The notes under the pieces were generated by a model. That model was given only the letters and a program-made list of their open reading frames with translations, made no database searches and was not told the origin of the DNA. A stretch of 9,732 nt of DNA from an uncultured Chromatiaceae bacterium. Its GTDB lineage: Bacteria; Pseudomonadota; Gammaproteobacteria; Enterobacterales; Alteromonadaceae. Of the stretch, positions 1-6,595 are shown piece after piece. Location of the stretch: NCBI GenBank assembly GCA_946482325.1, contig CAMLRA010000155.1, forward strand, positions 1 to 9,732, read 5' to 3'. Positions within the stretch are counted from its first letter, which is position 1. Each line of letters opens with the position of its first letter. Position numbers and translations under genes: made by a program.

Positions 1-679
1 AGGCATTACCCATAATGATGGTAAAACCAGCCATTGCCAACGCGTATGCCGTCACAGCGGCCAGCCGGCTGTCGAGCTGCAGATAGTCGTTGCTGAGCGT
101 CGCAATAATCTGACCAACACCCGCCTGATTAAATAACAGGCCCAAAGTTGCAAGTAAATGTGGTAATAAAAACGCCCAGCCAATGGCTTCGAGTAAACGT
201 TTGGCTTCAAGGCCACCTTGTCGCGGCGCTTCGCGGGTCAGATAACAAGCGATAGCAAAGGCCAGCACACAGGCGACGCCGAGACTCAGTAAGGTCAGGT
301 TCTTCTGCTCAAACCAGTGTGAGTCTGCAAATTGCCCGATCACCAGCACCAAAACTAAGGTAACACCGGGGATAGCAAGCGCCGGAATAAACAGTTTTTT
401 GCCAAGACGCCGTATCGATTGCTGTTGTTTTTCTTCAGAAAGCGCTTGATAAGGGCCGGCCGCAAGGCCACCTAAACCGGCCAGTAACGCCATACCAATC
501 ACAAGGGCCCCGACTAATGCAGTGGGTAGCCAATCGCCGACGATAAAAATAACGGCGTAACAGAGCCAGAATAAACCGCTGCGAAAGCGGCGCGGATGGG
601 CCGGGTCCAACAACGTCAGTAGCGCCACCAGCGCCATAATAGCGCCGACCAGCCAATACAAATGTGTTAGCGTCAACAT
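1..679 (-). CDS. DUF979 family membrane protein, partial (C-terminus outside window)
   Basis: The reverse strand reads open from an ATG at 679-677 to the window edge, giving 226 N-terminal residues without a stop. About seven hydrophobic stretches are visible (roughly residues 5-25, 35-48, 52-72, 96-116, 127-147, 166-184 and 206-226), so this is an inner-membrane protein. The sequence style and its place directly after a DUF969 gene match the DUF979 family, which regularly pairs with DUF969. A GGAG ribosome-binding site at 688-691, 8 nt before the ATG, supports this start. The ATG overlaps the DUF969 stop by 7 nt, so translation is probably coupled. The biochemical function is unknown. A transporter working with DUF969 near 5-oxoproline metabolism is inference from context. 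The visible part ends at a small-residue stretch (IIMGNA), where the family continues. Confidence 0.8.
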   Translation of the reverse strand, partial: MLTLTHLYWLVGAIMALVALLTLLDPAHPRRFRSGLFWLCYAVIFIVGDWLPTALVGALVIGMALLAGLGGLAAGPYQALSEEKQQQSIRRLGKKLFIPALAIPGVTLVLVLVIGQFADSHWFEQKNLTLLSLGVACVLAFAIACYLTREAPRQGGLEAKRLLEAIGWAFLLPHLLATLGLLFNQAGVGQIIATLSNDYLQLDSRLAAVTAYALAMAGFTIIMGNA

Positions 680-1392
680 ACTGGCGGCTCCGCATTAGGC
701 TGTGTACTTTGTGACAGCTTTGCCCGCTCAGCCGCCAGAACATGGTCAAGCCGGCGCAGGCGTACCGCATGAATTAAAAAAGCCGCAATCGCCGTCGGAA
801 TACCCCAAAGCGCGATATGCATCGGGTTTGTTTCAATGCCGGATTCGCGTAAAAAAGTGTGCATCAGTACGATGGCACCAAAGGCGACAAATACATCTTC
901 GCCAAAAAATAAACCGATGTTGTCGGTCGCCGCTGCCATCGCTTTGACTTTGTCCCGCAGCGTTTGCGATATCCCGGGATGCTGACGCTCGGCCAGCGCT
1001 TCGGCCATCGGTGCCACCAGCGGCCGCACCATCTGCGGATGACCGCCAAGGCTGGTTAATCCCAGCGCGGCGCTGCCTTCGCGGGCCAGCAGATAAATAC
1101 TGAGTAGCCGGCCCACTGTTGCGCCTTTGACGGCAGCGATAAAAAGCTGTGCTTGCTGTTTCAGGCCGTGGCGCTCCAGCAGGCCAATAATGGCAAGCGG
1201 CAACAGCAGGATCACCGGTAAAGTGCGGGTCTTTAAAAAGCTTTCACCAATACTGCTAAGTAGCTGCAGTGGTGGCATCCAGGCGAAAAGGCCAGTAACA
1301 ATACCCGCGCAAATCACCACCAATACGGCGTTAAATCGCAGGACAAAGCCGAGGATCACCACAGCGATACCCAGTAGTGGCCAATAATTCAT
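673..1392 (-). CDS. DUF969 family membrane protein
   Basis: This 239-residue protein starts at ATG 1392-1390. Hydrophobic segments lie near residues 5-38 (probably two helices), 57-73, 160-182 and 191-211, and the C-terminal tail is basic and then polar. The segment with LGGHPQMVRPL (about 115-125) and the A-T-DNIGLFFGEDVFVA stretch (154-170) are conserved-looking polar/glycine regions typical of the DUF969 family. Its ATG overlaps the pxpA stop as ATGA, and a GGGAG ribosome-binding site (1399-1403) sits 6 nt upstream inside pxpA, indicating translational coupling. The family has no assigned biochemical activity that I know of. It nearly always accompanies DUF979 and is often close to pyroglutamyl peptidase or 5-oxoprolinase genes. 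I therefore infer a two-component membrane system, possibly a transporter for 5-oxoproline or a related compound. Confidence 0.85.
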   Translation of the reverse strand: MNYWPLLGIAVVILGFVLRFNAVLVVICAGIVTGLFAWMPPLQLLSSIGESFLKTRTLPVILLLPLAIIGLLERHGLKQQAQLFIAAVKGATVGRLLSIYLLAREGSAALGLTSLGGHPQMVRPLVAPMAEALAERQHPGISQTLRDKVKAMAAATDNIGLFFGEDVFVAFGAIVLMHTFLRESGIETNPMHIALWGIPTAIAAFLIHAVRLRRLDHVLAAERAKLSQSTQPNAEPPVC

Positions 1393-2141
1393 GAGACACT
1401 CCCGATAAAAGGCCGGATGTTGACACTTGCCAGTCTCAGCGCAGCGCTAAGTTCGTGCACCAGTTGCAGCGCTTCGGGGCTGTCGCCGTGCACGCATAAA
1501 CTATCGGCCTGAAGCTGGATGTTTTGCTGGTCGTGACTGACCACAGTGCCGGTCTGAATCAGCCGCAGAGTCTGTGCCAGTGCAGCCTGATGATCGAGCA
1601 CCGCACCAGTTTGGCTGCGTGGCAACAGCTGCCCTGTCGCTGTGTAGGCACGGTCGGCGAAAGCTTCGTGAAATACCGCGATGCCGGCGGCTTTAGCGGC
1701 CTGCGACAGCGCACTGTCGGGTAAGGTCAGCAGGGCGACATCCGGATGGTGCGCTTTGACCAGATCTACGATAACTCCGGCTAAATCGCGGTCCACGGCC
1801 GCCTGGTTATATAAAGCGCCATGCGGTTTGATATACGCCATTTTCACGCCGGCTTTTTTCGCTAGCTGCTGAAAATACTTAAGTTGTTGCTGCAGGCTTT
1901 CAGTCAGCGCTGTCGGAGTAAGGTTCAGCGGCAGGCGGCCAAAGTTAGCCCGGTCCGGGTAAGCAGGATGAGCGCCGACACAGACCTGATGTCGTTTACA
2001 GGCTAAAAGTGCAGCCAGAATATCCTCTTCAGTCCCGGCATGGGCACCGCAGCTGATGTTGGCCGACGACAGCAGCGGAATAATCGCCAAATCGTCGCCA
2101 CAGCCCTCGCCAAGATCAGCGTTTAAATCAATATGCTTCAT
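1389..2141 (-). CDS. pxpA: 5-oxoprolinase subunit A (LamB/YcsF family)
   Basis: PxpA acts with PxpB and PxpC in the cytosol to open 5-oxoproline (pyroglutamate) to glutamate using ATP, which salvages a damage product of glutamine and glutamate. The 250-residue length fits the family (E. coli PxpA is about 244). Family motifs seen in order are DLNADLGEG (5-13), ISCGAHAG (29-36), VGAHPAYPDRANFGR (55-69), IKPHGALYN (104-112), FADRAY (161-166), PRSQTGA (174-180) and LCVHGDSPEAL (215-225). One oddity is that the motif usually written CGFHAGD reads CGAHAGT here. The ATG at 2141-2139 has only a weak GGTGA ribosome-binding site and is overlapped by a TGA of an upstream open frame (TGATG). It is the first gene of a coupled operon with DUF969 and DUF979. 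The partner subunits pxpB and pxpC are not in the window and may lie beyond its left end. Confidence 0.93.
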   Translation of the reverse strand: MKHIDLNADLGEGCGDDLAIIPLLSSANISCGAHAGTEEDILAALLACKRHQVCVGAHPAYPDRANFGRLPLNLTPTALTESLQQQLKYFQQLAKKAGVKMAYIKPHGALYNQAAVDRDLAGVIVDLVKAHHPDVALLTLPDSALSQAAKAAGIAVFHEAFADRAYTATGQLLPRSQTGAVLDHQAALAQTLRLIQTGTVVSHDQQNIQLQADSLCVHGDSPEALQLVHELSAALRLASVNIRPFIGSVS

Positions 2142-2281
2142 CAGATCACCGTAAGCGCCATTACTGGCAGCACCTTAACAGGCGCGGCTTTTTGCTGTAA
2201 AGCTGGCTGCGCTGGCGGCGTATCGATACACTGGGCCTGCCCAAACAGGGCGGAACATTGACAAAAACAGGAGTGAACATA
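2142..2281. other. Divergent intergenic region between pxpA and the GNAT gene
   Basis: These 140 bp must hold the start signals for both divergent genes. A perfect 10-bp palindrome, GTATCGATAC, lies at 2220-2229. A small hairpin CTGCCC-aaaca-GGGCGG (one G-T pair) lies at 2237-2253. On the plus strand TTAACA (2175-2180) resembles a -35 box, but the -10 candidates 15-17 bp on (TGTAAA or TAAAGC) are poor. On the minus strand TTTACA has no good -10 partner. I see no convincing promoter for either gene. The palindrome is the best candidate operator. Confidence 0.4.
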
Positions 2282-2764
2282 ATGGGATTAACTGGGGAAG
2301 TAAGCTTTGGTCCCGTATTAAAGCAAGAGCTTGCGGCAGTTGCTACGCTCGAAGTTTCGGCTTTTCCGCCACCGGTCTATCCAGTATTTTTCTTCCGGCA
2401 GGCCTTTGATTTATGGCCGCAAATGTTTTGGGTGGCCCGTCGTGATGGACACATTCTGGCATATCTGATTTGCGGGCCTGAGTTTGCCAACCGGCATCGG
2501 CTGAGTCTGATGTCCTTTGCGGTTGACCCGCAGACGCAAGGGCAGGGCATCGGTAAAGCTTTGTTGCAAGCATTTATGCGCCAACTCGCTGAGATAGCAC
2601 CAGAAGTCACAGAGGTTTGGCTGACAGCGGATCCGGACAATGCTGCAGCGCTGCGCCTGTATCAGCAACATGGATTTGAGCAAACATCTGAAGAGCCTGA
2701 TTATTACGGTAGTGATTATCGGCGGCTGGTTCTGACAGCGCAAATCGGTGCAAAAAGTTGCTAA
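2282..2764 (+). CDS. GNAT family N-acetyltransferase (RimI-like)
   Basis: This 160-residue single-domain acetyltransferase transfers an acetyl group from acetyl-CoA to an unidentified amine. The acetyl-CoA-binding motif A is clear: SFAVDPQTQGQGIGKALL, with the Q-x-x-G-x-G signature at Q86-G91. Motif B is also present (ADPDNAAALRLYQQHGF, 116-132, with N120 and Y127). The tail (about 139-152, DYYGSDYRRLVLTA) resembles RimI-type enzymes that modify protein or peptide N-termini, but the substrate cannot be read from the sequence. I choose ATG 2282 because AGGAG (2269-2273) sits 8 nt upstream. In-frame TTG 2258 and GTG 2273 would start before or inside that site. It stands alone between a divergent operon and tig. 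No clear terminator follows; only a weak AT-rich inverted repeat (GCAAAAAG/CTTTTTGC) overlaps its end. Confidence 0.88.
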   Translation: MGLTGEVSFGPVLKQELAAVATLEVSAFPPPVYPVFFFRQAFDLWPQMFWVARRDGHILAYLICGPEFANRHRLSLMSFAVDPQTQGQGIGKALLQAFMRQLAEIAPEVTEVWLTADPDNAAALRLYQQHGFEQTSEEPDYYGSDYRRLVLTAQIGAKSC

Positions 2765-2831
2765 AAACCGAGCTGCTTTTTGCTGAAAATTGAGCGCTAA
2801 GCCGCGCCAATACTGGGGGTTCATCAAAAGC

Positions 2832-2860
2832 TCGACGCCTCGGAAAACCCCCGCTATAAT
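2832..2860 (+). promoter_or_regulatory. tig sigma70 promoter
   Basis: A perfect -10 box TATAAT (2855-2860) lies 17 bp from TCGACG (2832-2837), a 4/6 match to TTGACA. Transcription would start near 2867, leaving a 5' leader of about 105 nt. The discriminator after the -10 is GCCGCG, which is GC-rich. In enterobacteria that is typical of growth-rate- or stringently controlled promoters; applying this here is inference. The inverted repeat GGGGGTT (2815-2821)/AACCCCC (2846-2852) surrounds the -35. Confidence 0.75.
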
Positions 2861-2866
2861 GCCGCG

Positions 2867-2971
2867 TCCTATTAAACGTTCAGTCTGGTTGCCATCGCTT
2901 TTAACGCAACAGAGCCAGGCTCAGGTAAGCCGGCGTATCGCTACGCCCGATTTTGATTTTGAGGTAACAAA
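2867..2971 (+). promoter_or_regulatory. tig 5' leader with two short hairpins
   Basis: The predicted leader contains GAGC-cag-GCTC (2912-2922) and a perfect 6-bp hairpin GGCGTA-tcgc-TACGCC (2932-2947). A TTTTGATTTT run follows at 2951-2960, and the ribosome-binding site GAGGT lies at 2961-2965. The second hairpin ends about 13 nt before that site, so it may influence translation or act as a weak pausing signal. No known riboswitch or leader peptide is recognised. Confidence 0.4.
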
Positions 2972-4282
2972 ATGCAAGTTTCTGTTGAAACCACTCAGGG
3001 TTTAGAGCGCCGCGTCAATATTACAGTTCCGGCTGCTGCTATCAGCACTGAAGTCGAGAAAGAATTACGCCAAATTGCTAAAAATCGTCGCGTTGACGGT
3101 TTCCGCCCAGGTAAAGCACCTGTCGCTATCATCAAAAAAATGTTCGGTCTGTCAGTGCTGCAAGATGTTGCTTCACGTCAGATGCAAAATCACTTCTACC
3201 AAGCCATCGTCAGCAACAAGCTGAACCTGGCGGGTAACCCAACTTTCGCACCAGGTCAACTGGCTGAAGGCCAGGACCTGTCATTCACCGCTACTTTTGA
3301 AGTGTATCCGGAAGTTGCCCTGACAGGTCTGGAAAAAGTTGAAGTGACTAAACCAGTGGTTGAAATCGTTGCTGAAGACATGGCAAAAATGATTGAAACT
3401 CTGCGTAAACAACACGCTACCTGGGCTGCGAAGGCTGATGCTGCAGCAGCAGGCGACCGCGTCAATATGGACTTCACTGGTTCTATTGACGGCGAAGAAT
3501 TTGAAGGCGGCAAAGCTGCTGGCTTCACGCTGGAATTAGGTCAGGGCCGGATGATCCCAGGCTTTGAAGACGGCATCATCGGCAAAAAAGCTGGCGAGCA
3601 GTTCACGATTGACGTGACTTTCCCAGCCGAATACCACGCTGAAAACCTGAAAGGCAAAGCGGCGCAGTTCGCCATCACCCTGAACAGCGTTGAAACGCAA
3701 GTGCTGCCAGAAGTAAACGAAGAGTTCGTGAAACTGTTTGGCCTGGCAGAAAACACTGTTGAAGCGCTGCACACTGAAGTGCGCAAAAACATGGAACGCG
3801 AGCTGAACCAAGCCATCAAAGGCAAGGTAAAAGAGCAAGTAATCAAAGGCTTACTGGCTAACCACGAACTGGAAGTACCACAAGCGCTGATCGACAGCGA
3901 AGTTGAAGTACTGCGCCGTCAGGCTCTGCAACGTTTTGGTCAGAACATGAACGCGAAAAACCTGCCGGAATTACCAGCAGCGCTGTTCACTGAACAAGCC
4001 CGCGACCGCGTGAAAGTGGGTCTGTTACTGGGTGAAGTGATCAAAACCAACAACCTGCAAGTTGACGACGCTCGTGTCCAAGCGCTGATCGAAACCGTGG
4101 CTTCAGCTTACGAAGATCCAAAAGAAGTCGTTGCTTACTACAACAGCAACAAAGAGTTGCTGCAAGGCATGCGCAACGTCGCGCTGGAAGAGCAGGCGAT
4201 TGATCTGGTACTGGCTAAAGCCAAAGTCACTGATCAACCAGCTAAGTTCGACGAAATTATGAATCCGGCTGCTGCGAACTAA
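2972..4282 (+). CDS. tig: Trigger factor, ribosome-associated chaperone and peptidyl-prolyl isomerase
   Basis: Trigger factor binds ribosomal protein L23 at the exit tunnel and shields nascent chains; its FKBP-like domain isomerises prolyl bonds. The 436 residues compare with 432 in E. coli. The N-terminal ribosome-binding domain (about 1-145) carries the signature loop GFRPGKAP at 43-50. The FKBP-like domain follows at about 150-245 (starting around [20 protein letters not shown] and including [11 protein letters not shown]). The helical SurA-like chaperone arms occupy the rest, ending PAAAN. ATG 2972 is preceded by GAGGT at 6-nt spacing. A GTG-started frame further upstream is in another register and is not the gene. 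Codon use is strongly selected (for example many CTG, AAA, GAA and GGT codons), as expected for an abundant protein. It heads the tig-clpP-clpX block but appears partly insulated from clpP by a hairpin. Confidence 0.98.
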   Translation: MQVSVETTQGLERRVNITVPAAAISTEVEKELRQIAKNRRVDGFRPGKAPVAIIKKMFGLSVLQDVASRQMQNHFYQAIVSNKLNLAGNPTFAPGQLAEGQDLSFTATFEVYPEVALTGLEKVEVTKPVVEIVAEDMAKMIETLRKQHATWAAKADAAAAGDRVNMDFTGSIDGEEFEGGKAAGFTLELGQGRMIPGFEDGIIGKKAGEQFTIDVTFPAEYHAENLKGKAAQFAITLNSVETQVLPEVNEEFVKLFGLAENTVEALHTEVRKNMERELNQAIKGKVKEQVIKGLLANHELEVPQALIDSEVEVLRRQALQRFGQNMNAKNLPELPAALFTEQARDRVKVGLLLGEVIKTNNLQVDDARVQALIETVASAYEDPKEVVAYYNSNKELLQGMRNVALEEQAIDLVLAKAKVTDQPAKFDEIMNPAAAN

Positions 4283-4284
4283 GA

Positions 4285-4313
4285 TTGACTTTAGTCCGGA
4301 CGACAGCTTTAAT
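4285..4313 (+). promoter_or_regulatory. clpP sigma70 promoter
   Basis: TTGACT (4285-4290, 5/6 to consensus) and TTTAAT (4308-4313, 5/6) are separated by exactly 17 bp, directly after the tig stop codon. Initiation about 7 nt downstream (near 4320) would fall in the loop of the following hairpin, so the clpP message would lack the hairpin's left arm. This gives clpP a promoter separate from tig. No sigma32-type CCCCAT box was seen in this gap. Confidence 0.65.
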
Positions 4314-4347
4314 GGCCTGAGCAGCAGTGTTCAGGCCATTTTCATTT
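4311..4347 (+). terminator. Terminator-like hairpin after tig
   Basis: A perfect 10-bp stem AATGGCCTGA (4311-4320)/TCAGGCCATT (4331-4340) has a 10-nt loop and is followed by TTCATTT, a weak T-tract. It lies 28 bp after the tig stop and probably terminates or attenuates tig transcripts. The loop is long and the T-run is interrupted, so read-through into clpP is likely. Confidence 0.6.
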
Positions 4348-4374
4348 GTGCTGCCGCATTTCAGGGAATCAGTT

Positions 4375-4998
4375 ATGGTGTCAACACCTCATATGAATGA
4401 ATTAGTCAACGCGTTAGTCCCCATCGTCATCGAACAAACCGCCAAAGGCGAACGTTCTTTTGATATTTACTCTCGCCTGCTCAAAGAGCGGGTTATTTTT
4501 CTGACAGGCCAGGTCGAAGACCACATGGCCAATCTGATTGTGGCGCAGCTACTGTTCCTTGAATCAGAAAACCCGGAAAAAGACATCTACATTTATATTA
4601 ATTCACCAGGCGGTTCTGTGACTGCCGGCCTCGCCATTTACGACACCATGCGGTATATCAAATGTGATATCGCGACTGTGTGTGTGGGTCAGGCGGCCAG
4701 TATGGGCGCATTCCTGCTGTCTGGTGGTACTAAAGGCAAACGTTATGTGCTGCCGAATGCCCGGGTGATGATCCACCAGCCGTTAGGCGGCTTCCAGGGC
4801 CAGGCCACTGATTTTGAGATCCACGCCCGTGAAATTCTGACGATCAAAGAAAAGCTGAATCGTCTGATGGCCGAGCATTGCGGCAAAACGCTGGAGGAAG
4901 TGGTGCGCGACACCGAGCGTGACAACTTCTTAAGTGCACAACAAGCGGTGGACTATGGTCTGGTCGACCAAATCCTGACCAAGCGCGAAGCCAAATAA
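4375..4998 (+). CDS. clpP: ATP-dependent Clp protease proteolytic subunit
   Basis: ClpP is the tetradecameric serine peptidase of the cytosolic ClpXP and ClpAP machines. From ATG 4375 the protein is 207 residues, as in E. coli. The catalytic triad is Ser109 (in GQAASMGAF), His134 (in VMIHQPLGG) and Asp183 (in TERDNF). The E. coli residues are 111/136/185, so the offset is two. The oxyanion/handle region NSPGG lies at 76-80. By alignment with E. coli, the propeptide would be cleaved before ALVPIV, leaving a 12-residue leader. The start is set by AGGGA at 4363-4367, 7 nt upstream. A longer GTG start at 4327 would begin inside the hairpin and lacks a ribosome-binding site. ATG 4393 is a possible alternative. 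clpX follows after 70 bp and is probably co-transcribed. Confidence 0.97.
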   Translation: MVSTPHMNELVNALVPIVIEQTAKGERSFDIYSRLLKERVIFLTGQVEDHMANLIVAQLLFLESENPEKDIYIYINSPGGSVTAGLAIYDTMRYIKCDIATVCVGQAASMGAFLLSGGTKGKRYVLPNARVMIHQPLGGFQGQATDFEIHAREILTIKEKLNRLMAEHCGKTLEEVVRDTERDNFLSAQQAVDYGLVDQILTKREAK

Positions 4999-5023
4999 GC
5001 CTGCCTGGCGGCAGTGAATTTAA

Positions 5024-5048
5024 AAAGTGACGGCAGCGCCGTCACTTT
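5024..5048. repeat. 11-bp perfect hairpin between clpP and clpX
   Basis: AAAGTGACGGC (5024-5034) pairs perfectly with GCCGTCACTTT (5038-5048) around the 3-nt loop AGC. On the plus strand only TTT is available as a U-tract, within the stem end. On the minus strand the stem runs into TTTTT. It could be a partial terminator controlling the clpP:clpX ratio, a 3'-stabilising structure for clpP mRNA, or a terminator for antisense transcription. Confidence 0.6.
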
Positions 5049-5068
5049 AGCAAGAATGAGGTAGTTCC

Positions 5069-6346
5069 ATGTCTGATCGCACTGACGGCGAGAAGAGCAG
5101 CAAGTTGCTGTATTGCTCTTTCTGTGGCAAATCACAGCACGAAGTGCGTAAGTTAATTGCAGGCCCACAGGTCTACATCTGTGACGAATGCGTTGACCTA
5201 TGCAATGACATTATCCGCGAAGAAATCAAAGACATTTCGCCTAAACGTGATGGCAACAAACTGCCAACACCAAAAGAGATCCGCACTCACCTCGACGATT
5301 ACGTGATAGGGCAAGAACACGCAAAGAAAGTGCTGGCGGTAGCAGTTTACAATCACTATAAGCGTCTACGGACTGTTGGCCAGAAACAGGATGTTGAGCT
5401 GGGTAAATCAAACATTCTGCTGATTGGGCCAACGGGTAGCGGTAAAACCTTGCTGGCTGAAACGCTGGCCCGTTTGCTGGATGTACCATTTACCATGGCA
5501 GATGCCACCACCTTAACCGAAGCCGGTTATGTTGGTGAAGACGTGGAAAATATCATCCAGAAGCTGCTGCAAAAATGCGATTACGATGTAGAAAAAGCCC
5601 AGCGTGGTATTGTGTACATCGATGAAATCGACAAGATTTCACGGAAGTCTGAAAACCCGTCTATCACCCGTGATGTGTCAGGTGAAGGTGTGCAACAGGC
5701 GCTGTTGAAGCTGATTGAAGGCACGGTAGCATCAGTACCACCACAAGGTGGACGCAAACATCCACAGCAGGAATTCCTGCAGGTTGATACCTCGAAAATC
5801 CTGTTTATCTGTGGTGGCGCTTTTGCAGGACTTGATAAAATCATCGAACAGCGCAGTGCCAAAGGGTCAAGTATTGGTTTTGGCGCTCAGGTCAAAAGCA
5901 AAGAATCCAGCCGCAGCCTGACCGAAAGTTTCCGCGACGTTGAACCGGAAGATTTAGTGAAATTCGGTTTGATCCCGGAATTTATTGGTCGTTTGCCGGT
6001 CGTCGCTACACTGACGGAACTGGATTTGGCGGCGCTGATGCAAATTCTGAGTCAGCCGAAAAATGCATTGATCAAGCAATTTGGTGCCTTGTTCCAGATG
6101 GAAGGTGTTGAACTCGAGTTCCGCGAAGATGCACTTAAAGCCATTGCGCAAAAAGCGATGGAGCGTAAAACCGGTGCCCGTGGTCTGCGTTCTATAGTTG
6201 AAGGCGTGCTGCTTGATACTATGTACGAGCTGCCATCGATGCAGGATGTCGCCAAAGTAGTGGTTGATGAAACTGTCATTCGTGGTGAGTCACAACCCAT
6301 TCTGATGTATCAAAGCCCGGAAAAAGTCGCCGCTGAATCACATTGA
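5069..6346 (+). CDS. clpX: ATP-dependent Clp protease ATP-binding subunit ClpX
   Basis: ClpX is the hexameric AAA+ unfoldase that recognises substrates such as SsrA-tagged proteins and feeds them into ClpP. The 425 residues match the E. coli length (424). The N-terminal zinc-binding domain has Cys16, Cys19, Cys38 and Cys41. The AAA+ core shows Walker A GPTGSGKT (120-127), pore loop GYVGED (153-158), Walker [10 protein letters not shown] (181-189), the RKH pore loop (229-231), the ClpP-docking IGF loop (269-271), arginine-finger region EFIGRLP (304-310, R308) and sensor 2 GARGLR (369-374). All key residues are intact. ATG 5069 has GAGGT (5058-5062) 6 nt upstream. No separate promoter was seen, so expression probably comes from the clpP promoter past the intergenic hairpin. 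A UUCG terminator follows. Confidence 0.98.
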   Translation: MSDRTDGEKSSKLLYCSFCGKSQHEVRKLIAGPQVYICDECVDLCNDIIREEIKDISPKRDGNKLPTPKEIRTHLDDYVIGQEHAKKVLAVAVYNHYKRLRTVGQKQDVELGKSNILLIGPTGSGKTLLAETLARLLDVPFTMADATTLTEAGYVGEDVENIIQKLLQKCDYDVEKAQRGIVYIDEIDKISRKSENPSITRDVSGEGVQQALLKLIEGTVASVPPQGGRKHPQQEFLQVDTSKILFICGGAFAGLDKIIEQRSAKGSSIGFGAQVKSKESSRSLTESFRDVEPEDLVKFGLIPEFIGRLPVVATLTELDLAALMQILSQPKNALIKQFGALFQMEGVELEFREDALKAIAQKAMERKTGARGLRSIVEGVLLDTMYELPSMQDVAKVVVDETVIRGESQPILMYQSPEKVAAESH

Positions 6347-6389
6347 TACGGCGTATCAGCCAGTGCTGAGAACATTCGCAGTTGTTATT

Positions 6390-6413
6390 AAAAAGGAGCT
6401 TCGGCTCCTTTTT
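6390..6413 (+). terminator. Rho-independent terminator after clpX
   Basis: AAAAAGGAGC (6390-6399), tetraloop TTCG (6400-6403) and GCTCCTTTTT (6404-6413) form a perfect 10-bp stem. A UUCG loop and five terminal Ts are standard terminator features. The A-run on the left arm means it could also work on the opposite strand. It ends the clpP-clpX transcript 43 bp after the stop and separates it from lon. Confidence 0.93.
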
Positions 6414-6524
6414 GGCTTTCTGGCGCAACTGTGCGGACAGACATTGGTTTAATCCACCATATTCAAGACCTTGCTGTAGCTTTGACCAATGATTACCGGC
6501 TTTTGGCATTTTTTTTATCGCAGC

Positions 6525-6555
6525 GTTGAACTGAAGCTTTTGAACCCCATATACT
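6525..6555 (+). promoter_or_regulatory. lon heat-shock (sigma32-type) promoter with overlapping sigma70 promoter
   Basis: GTTGAAC (6525-6531) and CCCCATAT (6545-6552) with a 13-bp spacer match the sigma32 consensus CTTGAAA/CCCCATnT closely. Shifted slightly, TTGAAC (6526-6531) and TATACT (6550-6555), 18 bp apart, form a plausible sigma70 promoter. From memory, the E. coli lon promoter has the same arrangement (GTTGAA ... CCCCATATACT), so the overlap appears conserved. Start of transcription would be near 6560, with a leader of about 35 nt. An eight-T run (6510-6517) lies just upstream and might act as an UP-like element. Confidence 0.82.
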
Positions 6556-6595
6556 CGTTAATCACGCCTGCAGTAACTAATTCGAGAGTAATTTA

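Noticed and set aside
2258..2283. TTG (2258) or GTG (2273) as start of the GNAT gene, and TTGACA at 2258-2263 as a -35 box
   Set aside because: AGGAG at 2269-2273 is ideally spaced for ATG 2282. No -10 box lies 16-18 bp after TTGACA; CATAAT is only 14 bp away and overlaps the start codon.
2749..2781. Terminator after the GNAT gene (GCAAAAAG/CTTTTTGC)
   Set aside because: The stem is AT-rich, its left arm lies in the coding region, and it has no following T-run.
2790..3005. A 71-codon plus-strand open frame overlapping the tig promoter and start
   Set aside because: It spans the promoter and leader, has no family resemblance and overlaps tig out of frame; most likely chance.
4327..4374. Longer ClpP starting at GTG 4327
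   Set aside because: It would begin inside the hairpin with no ribosome-binding site. ATG 4375 has AGGGA at 7 nt and gives the usual 207 residues.
6442..6491. Inverted repeat CATTGGT/ACCAATG upstream of lon
   Set aside because: Seven-bp arms 36 nt apart are expected occasionally by chance, and the site does not touch the promoter elements.
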